Positions 47,464 to 56,825 of a DNA stretch of 64,000 nucleotides are shown piece by piece; the first letter of the stretch is position 1, and each line of letters opens with the position of its first letter. A program made the position numbers and the translations under genes. The notes below the pieces were generated by a model. It searched no databases. It was not told the origin of the DNA and saw only the letters and a list, made by a program, of their open reading frames with translations. The stretch is from the NCBI GenBank assembly GCA_019750135.1, contig JAIEOV010000009.1, positions 248,073 through 312,072 of the forward strand. The letters are read 5' to 3'. The stretch is from Reyranella sp. Lineage in GTDB: Bacteria; Pseudomonadota; Alphaproteobacteria; Reyranellales; Reyranellaceae.

Positions 47464-48651
47464 ATGGACGCTGCTTTCGTCGTTGAATGGCTCAATCTGG
47501 CGCTGCGCTGGGCCCACATGATCGTGGGCATCGCCTGGATCGGAGCCTCCTTCTATTTCATCTGGTTGGACAACCATCTTCATCCGCCGCTCGACCCGGC
47601 CGACGCCGCCAAGGGGATCGGCGGCGAGGTCTGGGCGGTCCATGGCGGCGGCTTCTACACCGCCAAGAAGTTCAAGCTGGCCCCCGAGAAGCTTCCGCCC
47701 GAGCTGCACTGGTTCAAGTGGGAGGCCTACACCACCCTGATCACGGGCTTCTTCCTGCTCGTCCTGGTCTACTACTACGGCGCGGAAGTGGCGCTGATCG
47801 ATCCGTCGGTGATGCCGCTCAGCAAGCCCGAGGCGATCGCCATCGGCCTCGGCTTCCTGGTGCTGGGCTGGCTGGTCTACGACCGGCTCTGCTGCTCGGC
47901 CTTCGGCGAGGATGACGCCATCCTGGGCGGCCTGCTCGCCCTCTATTGCGCCGTGGCGGCCTGGGCGCTCTGCCATCTGTTCTCCGGCCGCGGCGCCTAC
48001 CTGCATTTCGGCGCGATGCTCGGCACCATCATGGTGCTCAACGTCTACTTCGTGATCATCCCCGGCCAGCGCGAGCTAGTGAAGGCCAAGGAGGAAGGCC
48101 GCACGCCCGATCCGAAGTACGGGCTGATGGGCCGCCAGCGCTCGGTCCACAACACCTATTTTACACTGCCCGTGCTGTTCACCATGATCAGCAACCACTA
48201 TGCCGGGCTGTACGGGCATGCCTGGAACTGGGTGCTTCTGCTCCTGATCTCGGCGTCCGGCGCGCTTGTGCGGGTATGGTTCGTGCAGCGCCACAAGGGC
48301 AACCAGAACCCGCTCGTCCTGGCGGCGGGACTGGTCGTGCTGGCGATCACCGCCCTCGTTTCCCTGCCCCGGCCCGAGGCCGACATCGGCCCGCCCGCGT
48401 CCTTTGCCGAGGTCCAGCCGATCTTCAAGGAACGCTGCCAACCCTGCCATGCCACCAAGCCCACGCAGGAAGGCTTCGCCGCCCCGCCCAAGGGTGTCCT
48501 CCTCGAGACGCCCGAGGAAATCCGGGCACGGGCGTCGATGATCAACCAGCAGGTCTGGGTGACCCGGGTCATGCCACCCGGGAACCTGACCAATATGACC
48601 GACGCCGAGCGACGCCTGATTGCGCGCTGGTTCAAGGGCGGCGCACAATAG
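47464..48651 (+). CDS. puuD: Urate hydroxylase PuuD, membrane protein with C-terminal cytochrome c domain (395 aa)
   Basis: Family of membrane-integral urate-oxidising proteins. N-terminal helix [20 protein letters not shown], eight or nine membrane segments, then a short cytochrome c domain with CQPCHATKP haem site and a Met ligand candidate near VMPPGN. Predicted to oxidise urate to 5-hydroxyisourate with electrons to the respiratory chain. ATG 47464, 91 bases from the divergent malate synthase start. The rest of the ureide pathway is not here. Confidence 0.92.
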   Translation: MDAAFVVEWLNLALRWAHMIVGIAWIGASFYFIWLDNHLHPPLDPADAAKGIGGEVWAVHGGGFYTAKKFKLAPEKLPPELHWFKWEAYTTLITGFFLLVLVYYYGAEVALIDPSVMPLSKPEAIAIGLGFLVLGWLVYDRLCCSAFGEDDAILGGLLALYCAVAAWALCHLFSGRGAYLHFGAMLGTIMVLNVYFVIIPGQRELVKAKEEGRTPDPKYGLMGRQRSVHNTYFTLPVLFTMISNHYAGLYGHAWNWVLLLLISASGALVRVWFVQRHKGNQNPLVLAAGLVVLAITALVSLPRPEADIGPPASFAEVQPIFKERCQPCHATKPTQEGFAAPPKGVLLETPEEIRARASMINQQVWVTRVMPPGNLTNMTDAERRLIARWFKGGAQ

Positions 48652-48655
48652 CGCC

Positions 48656-49114
48656 ATGATGGTTCGCCCGGGACGGATGCCGTGGCGCCGCCTGCTGACG
48701 GCGGCACTGTCGGTGATCGCGATCTTCTTCTACTGGACGCAGGTCAGCGAGCGCGGACAGCACGACGTCGTACGCAGCGCCGCGGCCACCGAGGTCGCGC
48801 AGCTCGAGGCGCGTAGCTTCGGACCGACCATCGGTTTTGCCGACCAGCGCCGGCTCGACGAGCATTTCGAGAAGCATGGCTCGGAGTTCGGCCGCATCAC
48901 CAAGCAGGACTATCTGCGCCAGGCCCAGCTGCTGCGCGATACCAAGGTCGGCGGGCCTGTGCTCGAAGCCGTCCGACGCGACGGCGTCGTCACGCGCTAC
49001 GACCAGCAGACCGGCGCCTTCATTGCCTTCAACCCCAACGGCGTCATCCGCACCTTCTTCAAGCCCAACGACGGCGAGCGCTACTGGAAGCGCCAGGCGG
49101 AGCGTGGGGAATGA
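48656..49114 (+). CDS. Putative membrane-anchored BECR-fold RNase toxin (152 aa)
   Basis: One N-terminal membrane helix (LLTAALSVIAIFFYW) with basic residues before it, then a ~100-residue domain: LDEHFEKHGSEFG, KQDYLRQAQLL, VVTRYDQQTGAFIAFNP, GVIRTFFKPNDGERYW. This order of a His-Gly-x-x-Phe-Gly helix, a YxxQA helix and RYD..T..F.....G.IRT.F.P is that of barnase/EndoU/colicin/RelE-like toxin domains found at the ends of polymorphic toxins. Here it stands alone without a delivery protein. ATG 48656 lies four bases after puuD. The stop overlaps the next ATG (ATGA). Assignment by motif pattern only. Confidence 0.55.
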   Translation: MMVRPGRMPWRRLLTAALSVIAIFFYWTQVSERGQHDVVRSAAATEVAQLEARSFGPTIGFADQRRLDEHFEKHGSEFGRITKQDYLRQAQLLRDTKVGGPVLEAVRRDGVVTRYDQQTGAFIAFNPNGVIRTFFKPNDGERYWKRQAERGE

Positions 49115-49488
49115 AACCACCGCCGCCGCCCGGCCCGCCCGACGTCGCCGACTTGCGCGAGCTTGTCGATCAGTGGGCCGAATTCACGACCGACCTGGCG
49201 AAGGGCTACAGCTTCGACCTCGACAACTGGCTGAACGACGTCGACGTGCGCGAGCTGATCCTCGAAGCGTTGCCGATGTTCAGCAGCGAGGAAATGGGCG
49301 AGCACGCTTTGAAGCTCGAGCAGGCCGACAAGGCGTTCCTGGCGGCGACCCGCGACTTCAAGAAGTGCGTCTGGGGCAAGGGCACGGCGCGCAAGGAGAA
49401 ATGGACGCCGCAGAAGAACTGGTGGTACTTCCGCACGCCACTCAGTTCGAACGGCCAGCTCGAGGACGAGCTGGCGACAATCCGTTGA
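49111..49488 (+). CDS. Putative immunity/antitoxin partner of the upstream toxin-like protein (125 aa)
   Basis: Soluble helical protein with a proline-rich start (MKPPPPPGPPD) and the segment NWLNDVDVRELILEALPMF, then a helix over LEQADKAFLAATRDF. A D-x-WLND-D-R-ILEEAL helix next to a BECR-type toxin domain recalls small immunity proteins encoded after polymorphic toxins. Trp-rich end (WTPQKNWWYFRTP). ATG 49111 overlaps the toxin stop, the usual coupling of toxin and immunity genes. The following crotonase gene starts 10 bases later. Function inferred from pairing. Confidence 0.5.
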   Translation: MKPPPPPGPPDVADLRELVDQWAEFTTDLAKGYSFDLDNWLNDVDVRELILEALPMFSSEEMGEHALKLEQADKAFLAATRDFKKCVWGKGTARKEKWTPQKNWWYFRTPLSSNGQLEDELATIR

Positions 49489-49498
49489 ACAACGCCTG

Positions 49499-50269
<771 letters not shown>

Positions 50270-51292
50270 ATGCGGGCGTTGGTTTGCGAAGCTTATGGGC
50301 CGATCGAAAATCTGAAGATTGCCGACGTGCCGGTGCCGGAACCCAAGGCGGGCGAGGTGCTGCTGCGCGTCGGCGCGGCCGGCGTCAGCTTCGCCGCCAT
50401 GCTGGGGGTGCAGGGCAAGCACCAGAACAAGCCGCCCCTGCCCTACGTTCCCGGCAACGAGATGGCCGGCCACATCGTCAAGCTGGGCGCCGGCGTCACC
50501 GATCTGTCGGTCGGCCAGCGGATAGCGACCGGGGTGAGCCAGGGCGCCTTTGCCGAATACGCCGTGGCGACGGCGGCGAATGTCGTGCCGATCCCCGAGA
50601 CCATGCCCTATGCGCAAGCGACAAACTTCCCAACGCTGTATCCGACGGCGTACGGCGCGCTGAAATGGAAGGCCGACATGCAGCCCGGCGAGGTGTTGCT
50701 GGTGCATGGCGCAGGCGGCGGTTCGGGCCTGACGGCGATCGAGGTCGGCAAGGCGATGGGCGCGATCGTCATCGCCTCGGCCGGCGGCGCCGACAAGCTG
50801 GCCGCCGCCAAGGAAGCAGGAGCCGATCATCTGATCGACTATCGTTCGGAAGATCTTCGCGGCCGCGTGCTGGAGCTGACCGGCGGCCGCGGCGCCGACG
50901 TCATCTACGACCCGGTCGGCGGATCGGCGTTCGACATCTCGCTGCGCTGCGTGGCGCCGGAGGGTCGGTTGATCCCCATGGGTTTTGCCAGCGGCACCAT
51001 TCCGCAGATCCCGGCCAACATCCTGCTGGTCAAGAATGTGACAGTGATCGGCTTCTACTACGGCTACTACACGGGCTGGGGCGGCCGCAGCGAGCCGAGC
51101 GAGAAGGACATGGCTTCGTTGGCCAAGCGCCGGGCCATGGTGGCGGCGGCGCAGGCCGAGCTGATGCGCTGGTTCACCGAGGACAAGCTCAGGGCCACGA
51201 TCGCCGGCACTTTTGACCTCGCCGACTGGGTCCAGGGCTTCAAGCTGATCGAGGAGCGGACGGTGGTCGGCAAGGCCGTTCTTGTCCCCTGA
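50270..51292 (+). CDS. NADPH:quinone oxidoreductase-like MDR protein (340 aa)
   Basis: Zinc-free medium-chain dehydrogenase/reductase. N-terminal GroES-like part (VRVGAAGVSFA-type region, PYVPGNEMAGHIVKLGAG) and a Rossmann domain with VHGAGGGSGLTAIEVGKAMG binding NADPH, then GADVIYDPVGG. No structural-zinc Cys cluster is visible. It may reduce quinones or enoyl-type substrates. The ATG follows the crotonase stop directly, suggesting one transcript and perhaps shared CoA/enoyl substrates. Confidence 0.9.
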   Translation: MRALVCEAYGPIENLKIADVPVPEPKAGEVLLRVGAAGVSFAAMLGVQGKHQNKPPLPYVPGNEMAGHIVKLGAGVTDLSVGQRIATGVSQGAFAEYAVATAANVVPIPETMPYAQATNFPTLYPTAYGALKWKADMQPGEVLLVHGAGGGSGLTAIEVGKAMGAIVIASAGGADKLAAAKEAGADHLIDYRSEDLRGRVLELTGGRGADVIYDPVGGSAFDISLRCVAPEGRLIPMGFASGTIPQIPANILLVKNVTVIGFYYGYYTGWGGRSEPSEKDMASLAKRRAMVAAAQAELMRWFTEDKLRATIAGTFDLADWVQGFKLIEERTVVGKAVLVP

Positions 51293-51336
51293 GGAGAGGC
51301 TTGTCTGCCGGCGGCTTTCCGGCATAGTTCGCAGAC

Positions 51337-51729
51337 ATGCCGGTGCAGTGGACCGTATCCCACCCGACGCGCCTGGTGATCGCGGTCGCCAAGGGTAGCC
51401 TCCGCCTTCTCGATATCGAGCACTACCTCGATGGCGTCATGACGGCGAATGCCATGGCGTACCGCAAGATCTTCGACATGACGCAGGCGACGCCCAATCT
51501 CAGCGATGACGAATTGATGATGTTGGGTGCGCGCATCCGCGCCTATATCCCGCTCGGGCCGATCGGCCCGTTGGCCATCGTCGCCACGACCCAGAAGAGC
51601 TACGACCAGGCCCGCATGTTCGTTGCCCTCGCTGAGGCCGATCGCCCGATCAAGATCTTCCGCGAGCTCCACCTGGCGCGGCAGTGGCTGGACGCGCCGC
51701 CGGACCGCCCCTCGGGTCCCAGCGGCTGA
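51337..51729 (+). CDS. Hypothetical protein, STAS/SpoIIAA-like by shape (130 aa)
   Basis: Alternating strands and helices: LVIAVAKGSLRLLDIEHYL, then RKIFDMTQATPNLSDDEL, and PLAIVATTQKSYDQARMF. The pattern recalls single-domain STAS-like proteins, with no clear phosphorylatable Ser. ATG 51337. Convergent with the LysE gene, stops 2 bases apart. Function unknown. Confidence 0.6.
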   Translation: MPVQWTVSHPTRLVIAVAKGSLRLLDIEHYLDGVMTANAMAYRKIFDMTQATPNLSDDELMMLGARIRAYIPLGPIGPLAIVATTQKSYDQARMFVALAEADRPIKIFRELHLARQWLDAPPDRPSGPSG

Positions 51730-51731
51730 GC

Positions 51732-52367
51732 TCAGGTCCGACGCAGCACGCTGCCGAATATCGCGGCGCTGAACCCCAACAAGGCAAAGCCCGACGCCGT
51801 CTGCACCGCCGACCGGAAGCGCCGCGCACCGAGCCGTGATTGCACCGCGGCGGCGAACAGGGCGTAACCGAAATGGACAGTGCCAACGACGACGATGAGT
51901 GTCGCGAACAGGGGTGCGAATTGCGGCAGCAGCGGCTGCTCGTGATGCAGGAAGTTGGGAAAGAGCGCGGCCAGAAAGAAGACCGAGCCGAGGTTCGTCG
52001 CGCTGACGAAGAACGCCTGGAGATAGCGCCGGACCGGGCCGGCAGCGTCCACCGGCTGGTCCGCGACGACGGCGCCTCCTCGCGACCGCCAGGCATTGCG
52101 CAGGGCCTTGATGCCGACGTACGCGAGATAGGCCGCGCCGATGACCCGCAGCCCATCGTAGGCCGCCGGTACACTCATCAGCACTGCGCTGACCCCAGCG
52201 GCGGCCGCCACCGCCACGAGGAAAAGCAGGGAGATGTTGCCGAGGATGGTCGGGCCGATGCGCAGCAGCCCGAAGCTCAGCGTGTGATTGACGACCAGGA
52301 TGACATTGGGGCCGGGCGAGACGGAGGCCAGCGCGATGACGCCGGCAAACACGACGAGTTCGTTCAA
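51732..52367 (-). CDS. LysE/RhtB-family amino acid exporter (211 aa)
   Basis: Six membrane helices with the signature start VIALASVSPGPNVILVVNHT and YLAYVGIKALRNAWRSRG after helix three. Exports amino acids or related small molecules. The start appears to be TTG 52367, overlapping the stop of the dioxygenase gene (TTGA), so translation is likely coupled. Confidence 0.88.
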   Translation of the reverse strand: MNELVVFAGVIALASVSPGPNVILVVNHTLSFGLLRIGPTILGNISLLFLVAVAAAAGVSAVLMSVPAAYDGLRVIGAAYLAYVGIKALRNAWRSRGGAVVADQPVDAAGPVRRYLQAFFVSATNLGSVFFLAALFPNFLHHEQPLLPQFAPLFATLIVVVGTVHFGYALFAAAVQSRLGARRFRSAVQTASGFALLGFSAAIFGSVLRRT

Positions 52368-53176
52368 GCGGACAACACCTTAGGAAACATTTCACATTCG
52401 AGCCTGTCGCCGGGCTCGAGCCCGTGCCCGTCGAGCGGCGGCGAGATCTGGCCGACGCGGGCGGCGTAGCGCGCATCGTCGCCGCACCAGCGCGTGGCCC
52501 AGGCGCGGCGCCGGCGCGAGGTCGAGAGGTTGCCCGACGCGCCGTGCAAGGTGAGCGCATGGAAGGCGATGACGTCGCCCGGTTCCATGTCCCAGGCGAG
52601 GAATTCGTGGCGATCGCGCTCGGCGTCTAGGTCGGGCAGCGGCTCGAAACGCGGATCGGAGACCACGAGGTCGACGCCGCCCTGCCGGAAGAACTTGGGT
52701 TGGAACCACCGGCCCCAGCGATGCGAGCCCTTCACGTATTCGACGCAGGTCGCGCGATCGACCGGATCGAGCGGCAACCACAGCGAGACGATCTGCTCGC
52801 CGTCGATCGGATAGTACGGCTGGTCGTGATGCCAGGGCGTGCGCTCGCGCGTGCCCGGCTCCTTCACCAGGAGGTGATCGTGATAGTAGACGACCTCGCG
52901 CGAGCCCATGAGCCGGGCCGCGATCTGGTGCGCCGGCGAGCGATAGACGAAGTCGCGGGCGGCCGCATGGCGTTGCCAGAGCTGGAAGTCGACGAAGAAG
53001 AGCCCCGGCGCCCCTTGCGGCGTGTTGCGCCGGACCATGGGGCCGGGGCTTGCCATGTCGGCATCGATCGCCCCGCGCAAGCGTTCGATCCAATCGAGCG
53101 AAAAGGCGCCGCGCAGGCAGATCGCACCGTCGGTGCGGTAACGCGCGACCTCGTCGTCGGTCGGCAGGCCGGTCAT
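52364..53176 (-). CDS. Phytanoyl-CoA dioxygenase (PhyH)-family protein (270 aa)
   Basis: Non-haem Fe(II)/2-oxoglutarate oxygenase. Iron ligands are likely the His and Asp of PWHHDQPYYPI and the distal His of FHALTLHGASGN, with an Arg shortly after for 2-oxoglutarate. Family members hydroxylate fatty acyl-CoAs or natural products. ATG 53176 shares a base with the crotonase stop, and the stop overlaps LysE, giving a coupled minus-strand run zinc finger - MaoC - crotonase - PhyH - LysE. Confidence 0.88.
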   Translation of the reverse strand: MTGLPTDDEVARYRTDGAICLRGAFSLDWIERLRGAIDADMASPGPMVRRNTPQGAPGLFFVDFQLWQRHAAARDFVYRSPAHQIAARLMGSREVVYYHDHLLVKEPGTRERTPWHHDQPYYPIDGEQIVSLWLPLDPVDRATCVEYVKGSHRWGRWFQPKFFRQGGVDLVVSDPRFEPLPDLDAERDRHEFLAWDMEPGDVIAFHALTLHGASGNLSTSRRRRAWATRWCGDDARYAARVGQISPPLDGHGLEPGDRLECEMFPKVLSA

Positions 53177-53967
53177 CAGATATCCCCGAAATTGCCGCCG
53201 CGGCCCTTGCCGTCGGCGAAGCGAGCGGCGCCCGAGCGAGCTTCAGCCTGCAGGGCCGGCACGCCGCGCCGCGCTTCGTTGACCAGCGACGGCCCGACCT
53301 CCAGCGCCCACTGCTCGTGGGACGACAGGCGATCGGAGCGCATGCAGATCTGGGGGAAGCGGGCGAGCTGCTCGGCAAGCGTGACCGCCTCGGTCAGGGC
53401 TTGGCCTTCGGGAACCAGGCGATTGGCCAGGCCCCAGTCGAACGCCTCGCGTGCATCGACCTCGCGACCGGTCAGGATCATGTCCAGCGCGCGGCTGTGG
53501 CCGATCAGGCGTGGCAGGCGCACCGTGCCGCCGTCGACCAGCGGCACGCCCCAACGCCGGCAGAAGACGCCGAACTTTGCGCTTTCCGAGGCCACGCGCA
53601 TGTCGCACCACAGCGCCAGCTCGAGGCCACCCGCCACGGCATAGCCCTCGACCGCGGCGATCACCGGCTTGGAGAGCAGATGCCGCGTCGGCCCCATCGG
53701 CCCCGGGCCTTCGACATTACGCAGCGCTCGCGCCGATGCGTCGTCCGGGGTGCGGCCCGCCGCCAGCTTGAGGTCGTAGCCGGCGCAGAAGGTGCCGCCG
53801 CGGCCGGTCAGGATCGCCACCGACTGGCTCTCGTCGGCATCGAAAGCAAGGAAAGCGTCGCGCAACAGCACCGCGGTTTCCGGATCGACGGCATTGCGCG
53901 CTTCCTTGAAGCGGTCGATGGCGACGATCGTGATCGGCCCTTGCTTGTCGACGGCGACCTTGGCCAT
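53176..53967 (-). CDS. Crotonase / enoyl-CoA hydratase family protein (263 aa)
   Basis: Crotonase fold with FCAGYDLKLAAG and VEGYAVAGGLELALWCDMRV oxyanion segments. As in the 49499 protein, the catalytic-Glu region reads CRRWGVPLVDGGTVRLPR, so it may be a hydrolase or isomerase, or have another CoA-thioester activity. Ends GKGRGGNFGDI. ATG 53967. Next to a MaoC hydratase and PhyH, suggesting acyl-CoA side-chain metabolism. Confidence 0.88.
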   Translation of the reverse strand: MAKVAVDKQGPITIVAIDRFKEARNAVDPETAVLLRDAFLAFDADESQSVAILTGRGGTFCAGYDLKLAAGRTPDDASARALRNVEGPGPMGPTRHLLSKPVIAAVEGYAVAGGLELALWCDMRVASESAKFGVFCRRWGVPLVDGGTVRLPRLIGHSRALDMILTGREVDAREAFDWGLANRLVPEGQALTEAVTLAEQLARFPQICMRSDRLSSHEQWALEVGPSLVNEARRGVPALQAEARSGAARFADGKGRGGNFGDI

Positions 53968-53982
53968 GTGCGCCTCCCGCTG

Positions 53983-54441
53983 CTAACGCCCCTGCATCAT
54001 GCGCAACGGCGTGTAGATCAGGACCGTTTCGCCAGTCTGCTTTTTCACGACGTTCGTGGTGCGCACCAGCGCCCGCATCGGATCCTTGGACGTCGGCCGG
54101 ATCTCGGTGAGCTCGATCTCGACATGGATCGTGTCGCCAACGTAGGTCGGCCCCTTGATGTCGAAGCCCATCGACAGGAAGGCGAGCCCCGTGCCCTGCA
54201 GGGTCGTCGGGATCACCAGTCCCTCGGCCATGGAATAGACCAGAGCGCCCGGTACGGGATGGCCGCCACGCATCGGCGCGTGCTCCTTCACGTACTCCTT
54301 GTTGGTGAACAATTCCTCGGAAAAGCCGCAAAGAGTGACGAAGCTCAACAGATCAGCTTCGAATAAGGTCCGACCATAGGTGACGAACCGGTCGCCGATC
54401 TTGAGCTCGCGCCAGTTCCAGCCCTCGCCGAGCTGCTTCAT
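53983..54441 (-). CDS. MaoC-like hotdog-fold dehydratase (152 aa)
   Basis: Hotdog fold with the MaoC start (LKIGDRFVTYGRTLFEADLL), the catalytic-loop region around FVTLCGFSEELFTN, and strands from YVGDTIHVEIELTEIRP onward. Hydrates or dehydrates enoyl/hydroxyacyl-CoA. The canonical Asp-His pair is not obvious, as in several MaoC sub-families. ATG 54441 is chosen over the longer frame to 54519, which overlaps the zinc-finger gene. 15 bases before the crotonase gene. Confidence 0.85.
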   Translation of the reverse strand: MKQLGEGWNWRELKIGDRFVTYGRTLFEADLLSFVTLCGFSEELFTNKEYVKEHAPMRGGHPVPGALVYSMAEGLVIPTTLQGTGLAFLSMGFDIKGPTYVGDTIHVEIELTEIRPTSKDPMRALVRTTNVVKKQTGETVLIYTPLRMMQGR

Positions 54442-54452
54442 GGTCGCGGCCG

Positions 54453-54638
54453 TCAATGGGCGTGGGCGCCAGGCTTGGCGCCCTCGGCCAGCACATAGAG
54501 CCTGCTGCAATAGGGGCACTCCACCCGCCCCTCTTCGCCCAGGTTGAGATAGACTTTAGGATGGCCCAAGGCGCCGCCGCCGCCATCGCAAGCGACTCGG
54601 TCAGTATCGACAGTGATGACTTCAAACGGCTCGGTCAC
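54453..54638 (-). CDS. Zinc-finger protein of the zf-CHCC (NDUFS6-like) type (61 aa)
   Basis: Carries [19 protein letters not shown] and [12 protein letters not shown]: one Cys, one His and a CxxC pair that bind zinc as in the complex I accessory subunit NDUFS6. Small proteins like this are widespread in alphaproteobacteria and are linked to complex I by homology. GTG 54638 with AGGAG seven bases upstream gives the usual length; earlier in-frame codons to 54713 would only add antisense sequence of the divergent hydrolase signal peptide. Confidence 0.85.
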   Translation of the reverse strand: MTEPFEVITVDTDRVACDGGGGALGHPKVYLNLGEEGRVECPYCSRLYVLAEGAKPGAHAH

Positions 54639-55692
54639 GATCTCACTCCTCTCGCGGTTGGCGATGATAGCGGCCATGGCGGCCCTGGTCATGCTTTCCG
54701 CCTGCGCCCCCACCGTTCAGCCCACAGTTTCGGGCAACGGATCGGCGGGAAACGGATCGACCCATGCACCTACCCTCACGTCGGACCGTTATGTCGCAGC
54801 CGACGGCACGTCGCTACCGGTCGCCGTCTGGCCGGCCGCCGCCAACAAGTCGGAGGGGCGGAAGCCGAAGGCCGTGATCCTGGGCCTGCACGGCTTCGGC
54901 GACTATCGCAAGGCGTGGGACGAGCCGGCGGAGATCTGGGCCAAGGACGGCATCACCACCTATTCCTATGACCAGCGTGGCTTCGGCAGCAGCCCGACGC
55001 GCGGCCGCTGGCCCGGCACCGAGGCCCTGGTCGACGACGCCAAGACGATGATTTCGCTGCTGCGCGCCCGCTATCCCGGTGTGCCGGTCTATCTTGCCGG
55101 CGAAAGCATGGGTGGCGCGGTGGCGCTGGTCGCGGAGGACCAGGGTGCGCAGATCGACGGGCTGATCCTGCTCGCGACGGCGCTGCGCTCGCGCGACACG
55201 TTCGGTCCGGTGGCGACCGCCGGCCTGTGGTTCTTCGCCCATACCATCCCGTGGTTTCCATCCGGGCCGACCTCGATCGACTACAAGCCGACCGACAATC
55301 CCAAGACGCTGGAGAAGCTGCGCAACGATCAGCAGATGCTGCGCCAGACGCGGCTCGACATGGGCTATGGGCTGGTCGACCTGATGGATGCCGCGCGCGA
55401 GTCGGCGGCGCGCGTCCATGTCCCTTACCTGATGCTGCATGGCCTCGGCGATCGCATCATTCCACAGGAGCCGGTGAAGGCGGCCATCGAGGTCATGCCG
55501 CGCCGCCCCGATTCAAAGCTCGCCTTCTACAAGGAGGGCTACCACCTGCTGCTGCGCGACAAGGAGGGCAAGACGGTCGCGGCCGACGTCGCCGTCTGGA
55601 TCGGCAATCACGACGCAGCGCTGCCCTCGGGCGCCGAGGCCGAGCGCTCTCAGCCTGAACTGGCAGCGTTGTGGGGTTCGAAGCGCCGCTAG
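54616..55692 (+). CDS. Lipoprotein alpha/beta-hydrolase, monoacylglycerol lipase-like (358 aa)
   Basis: Lipoprotein signal with lipobox LSAC about 30 residues in, then a hydrolase fold: [13 protein letters not shown] (oxyanion region), [15 protein letters not shown], nucleophile elbow AGESMGGA, Asp near [10 protein letters not shown] and His in [10 protein letters not shown]. Probably hydrolyses lipids or esters while anchored in the membrane. ATG 54616 (GTG 54613 adjacent) keeps an Arg in the signal n-region; ATG 54664 is the alternative and would avoid the 23-base overlap with the divergent zinc-finger start. Confidence 0.85.
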   Translation: MTSNGSVTISLLSRLAMIAAMAALVMLSACAPTVQPTVSGNGSAGNGSTHAPTLTSDRYVAADGTSLPVAVWPAAANKSEGRKPKAVILGLHGFGDYRKAWDEPAEIWAKDGITTYSYDQRGFGSSPTRGRWPGTEALVDDAKTMISLLRARYPGVPVYLAGESMGGAVALVAEDQGAQIDGLILLATALRSRDTFGPVATAGLWFFAHTIPWFPSGPTSIDYKPTDNPKTLEKLRNDQQMLRQTRLDMGYGLVDLMDAARESAARVHVPYLMLHGLGDRIIPQEPVKAAIEVMPRRPDSKLAFYKEGYHLLLRDKEGKTVAADVAVWIGNHDAALPSGAEAERSQPELAALWGSKRR

Positions 55693-56000
55693 GCGCCGGC
55701 GCAGCGCACCACGACCGTGCCCCTGCCGCGTACGACGCTGGCGTCGCCGCGGGTCGGCATGTTGTCCATGTTGAGCACGGTGTAGTTGCCCTTGCACATG
55801 GCCAAAGCGCGGTTCTGGCAACCGCCTGGCATGCCGCAGGTGATCTGGATCGCCTGCTTGCCGTCGGTCCAGGTGACCATCGTGGCGGTGGTGTCGGAGC
55901 TGGGATCGGGGCCTGGCTGTGTCTTGGGATCGGCGCATGCAACAGCAAGAACAGCCATGCCGAAGACAACAATCGACCGAGCCGTCGCACGCAAGACCAT
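55689..56000 (-). CDS. Small lipoprotein of unknown function (103 aa)
   Basis: Signal peptide with lipobox (VLAVAC) then a Pro/Ser/Thr-rich linker and a small domain with three Cys: ITCGMPGGCQNRALAMC and a terminal VVRCAGA. ATG 56000 with a strong GGGGGAG site. Its stop and that of the upstream convergent hydrolase are both read from the palindrome CTAG at 55689-55692. No family recognised; likely in the periplasm. Confidence 0.65.
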   Translation of the reverse strand: MVLRATARSIVVFGMAVLAVACADPKTQPGPDPSSDTTATMVTWTDGKQAIQITCGMPGGCQNRALAMCKGNYTVLNMDNMPTRGDASVVRGRGTVVVRCAGA

Positions 56001-56101
56001 GTTCACTCCCCCTAGTTGCCGGTGGCCGACCGGGCATACGACAGTACCTCGCACCAGGGCGCTCGTATAGGGTCGTTGGCCATGACCCTTTGGAGAACTC
56101 G

Positions 56102-56377
56102 ATGCGAGCGGCCTGCATCGCTTGTTTGATCCTGCTGATCGCGGCATCCAGCGCGAGGGCACAGCCGACCAACGAACAGCTGGCGGCGCGCTGCGCCGAG
56201 CTCGGCGCCATTTTCGACAGGTACGGCACGCGCCGCAGCGAGGGCTCGGGCGGTCCGGACATGATCCGGCTGGGCGCCGGCATCGACTGCCAGAAAGGCC
56301 GCTATGCGCAGGGCATCAAGGCGCTGGAAGACCTGCTCAGTCGCAACCGTATCCCCTATCCGCCGGCGTCGTATTGA
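56102..56377 (+). CDS. Small exported protein of unknown function (91 aa)
   Basis: Signal peptide MRAACIACLILLIAASSARA, then a short mature part with two helices (NEQLAARCAELGAIFDRYG and YAQGIKALEDLLSRN) and Cys residues that may pair (RCAEL, IDCQKG). GGAG lies before ATG 56102. Divergent from the small lipoprotein gene. Ends where the next convergent gene ends. Unknown function. Confidence 0.6.
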   Translation: MRAACIACLILLIAASSARAQPTNEQLAARCAELGAIFDRYGTRRSEGSGGPDMIRLGAGIDCQKGRYAQGIKALEDLLSRNRIPYPPASY

Positions 56378-56824
56378 TCACTTGAGTTCGATGACCATGG
56401 CGTCGGCGCCGAGCGACACGGCCAGGCCCTCGCGCCTCGCCTTCAGGCTCATGATCACGCCGTGGGGATTTTCGAGCCAAAGCTCGCCTCCGCCCTTGTC
56501 GCCGAATGCTGCGCCATAGCGCGCCGCTCCGTAGGCACCGGGAAACTGGCTGAGCTCGCGAAGATTGTAGACGTCGCCGGTCGCTTCCATCTTCGAGATG
56601 CCGAAACCGCCGACGCCCAGGCCGCCCGCGGAGAAGCGGTAGCTTCGGCCATGGAAGTGCAGCGTGCCCTCGCCCGCCCCGCCGCTGCCGATGAAGGCGA
56701 CCTGGATCTGCTCGATGGTCACCGTGCCGCTCTTTGCCCGCTGCTGCGCCGTGGCCGGCAACCCGGCAAGCGTGAGGAACGCGCCGGCGCCGGACAACAG
56801 CCGGCGCCTCGAATGTTCATTCAT
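56378..56824 (-). CDS. Tat-exported hypothetical protein (148 aa)
   Basis: Twin-arginine signal (HSRRRLLSGAGAFLTLAG) with cleavage near ATAQQ. The mature part is glycine-rich and beta-stranded (GTLHFHGRSYRFSAGGLG, then GGGELWLENPHGVIMSL), somewhat like the periplasmic EipA/EipB-type barrels of alphaproteobacteria, but no firm family match. ATG 56824. Next to the RidA gene, one base between stop and start regions. Confidence 0.6.
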   Translation of the reverse strand: MNEHSRRRLLSGAGAFLTLAGLPATAQQRAKSGTVTIEQIQVAFIGSGGAGEGTLHFHGRSYRFSAGGLGVGGFGISKMEATGDVYNLRELSQFPGAYGAARYGAAFGDKGGGELWLENPHGVIMSLKARREGLAVSLGADAMVIELK

Positions 56825-56825
56825 C

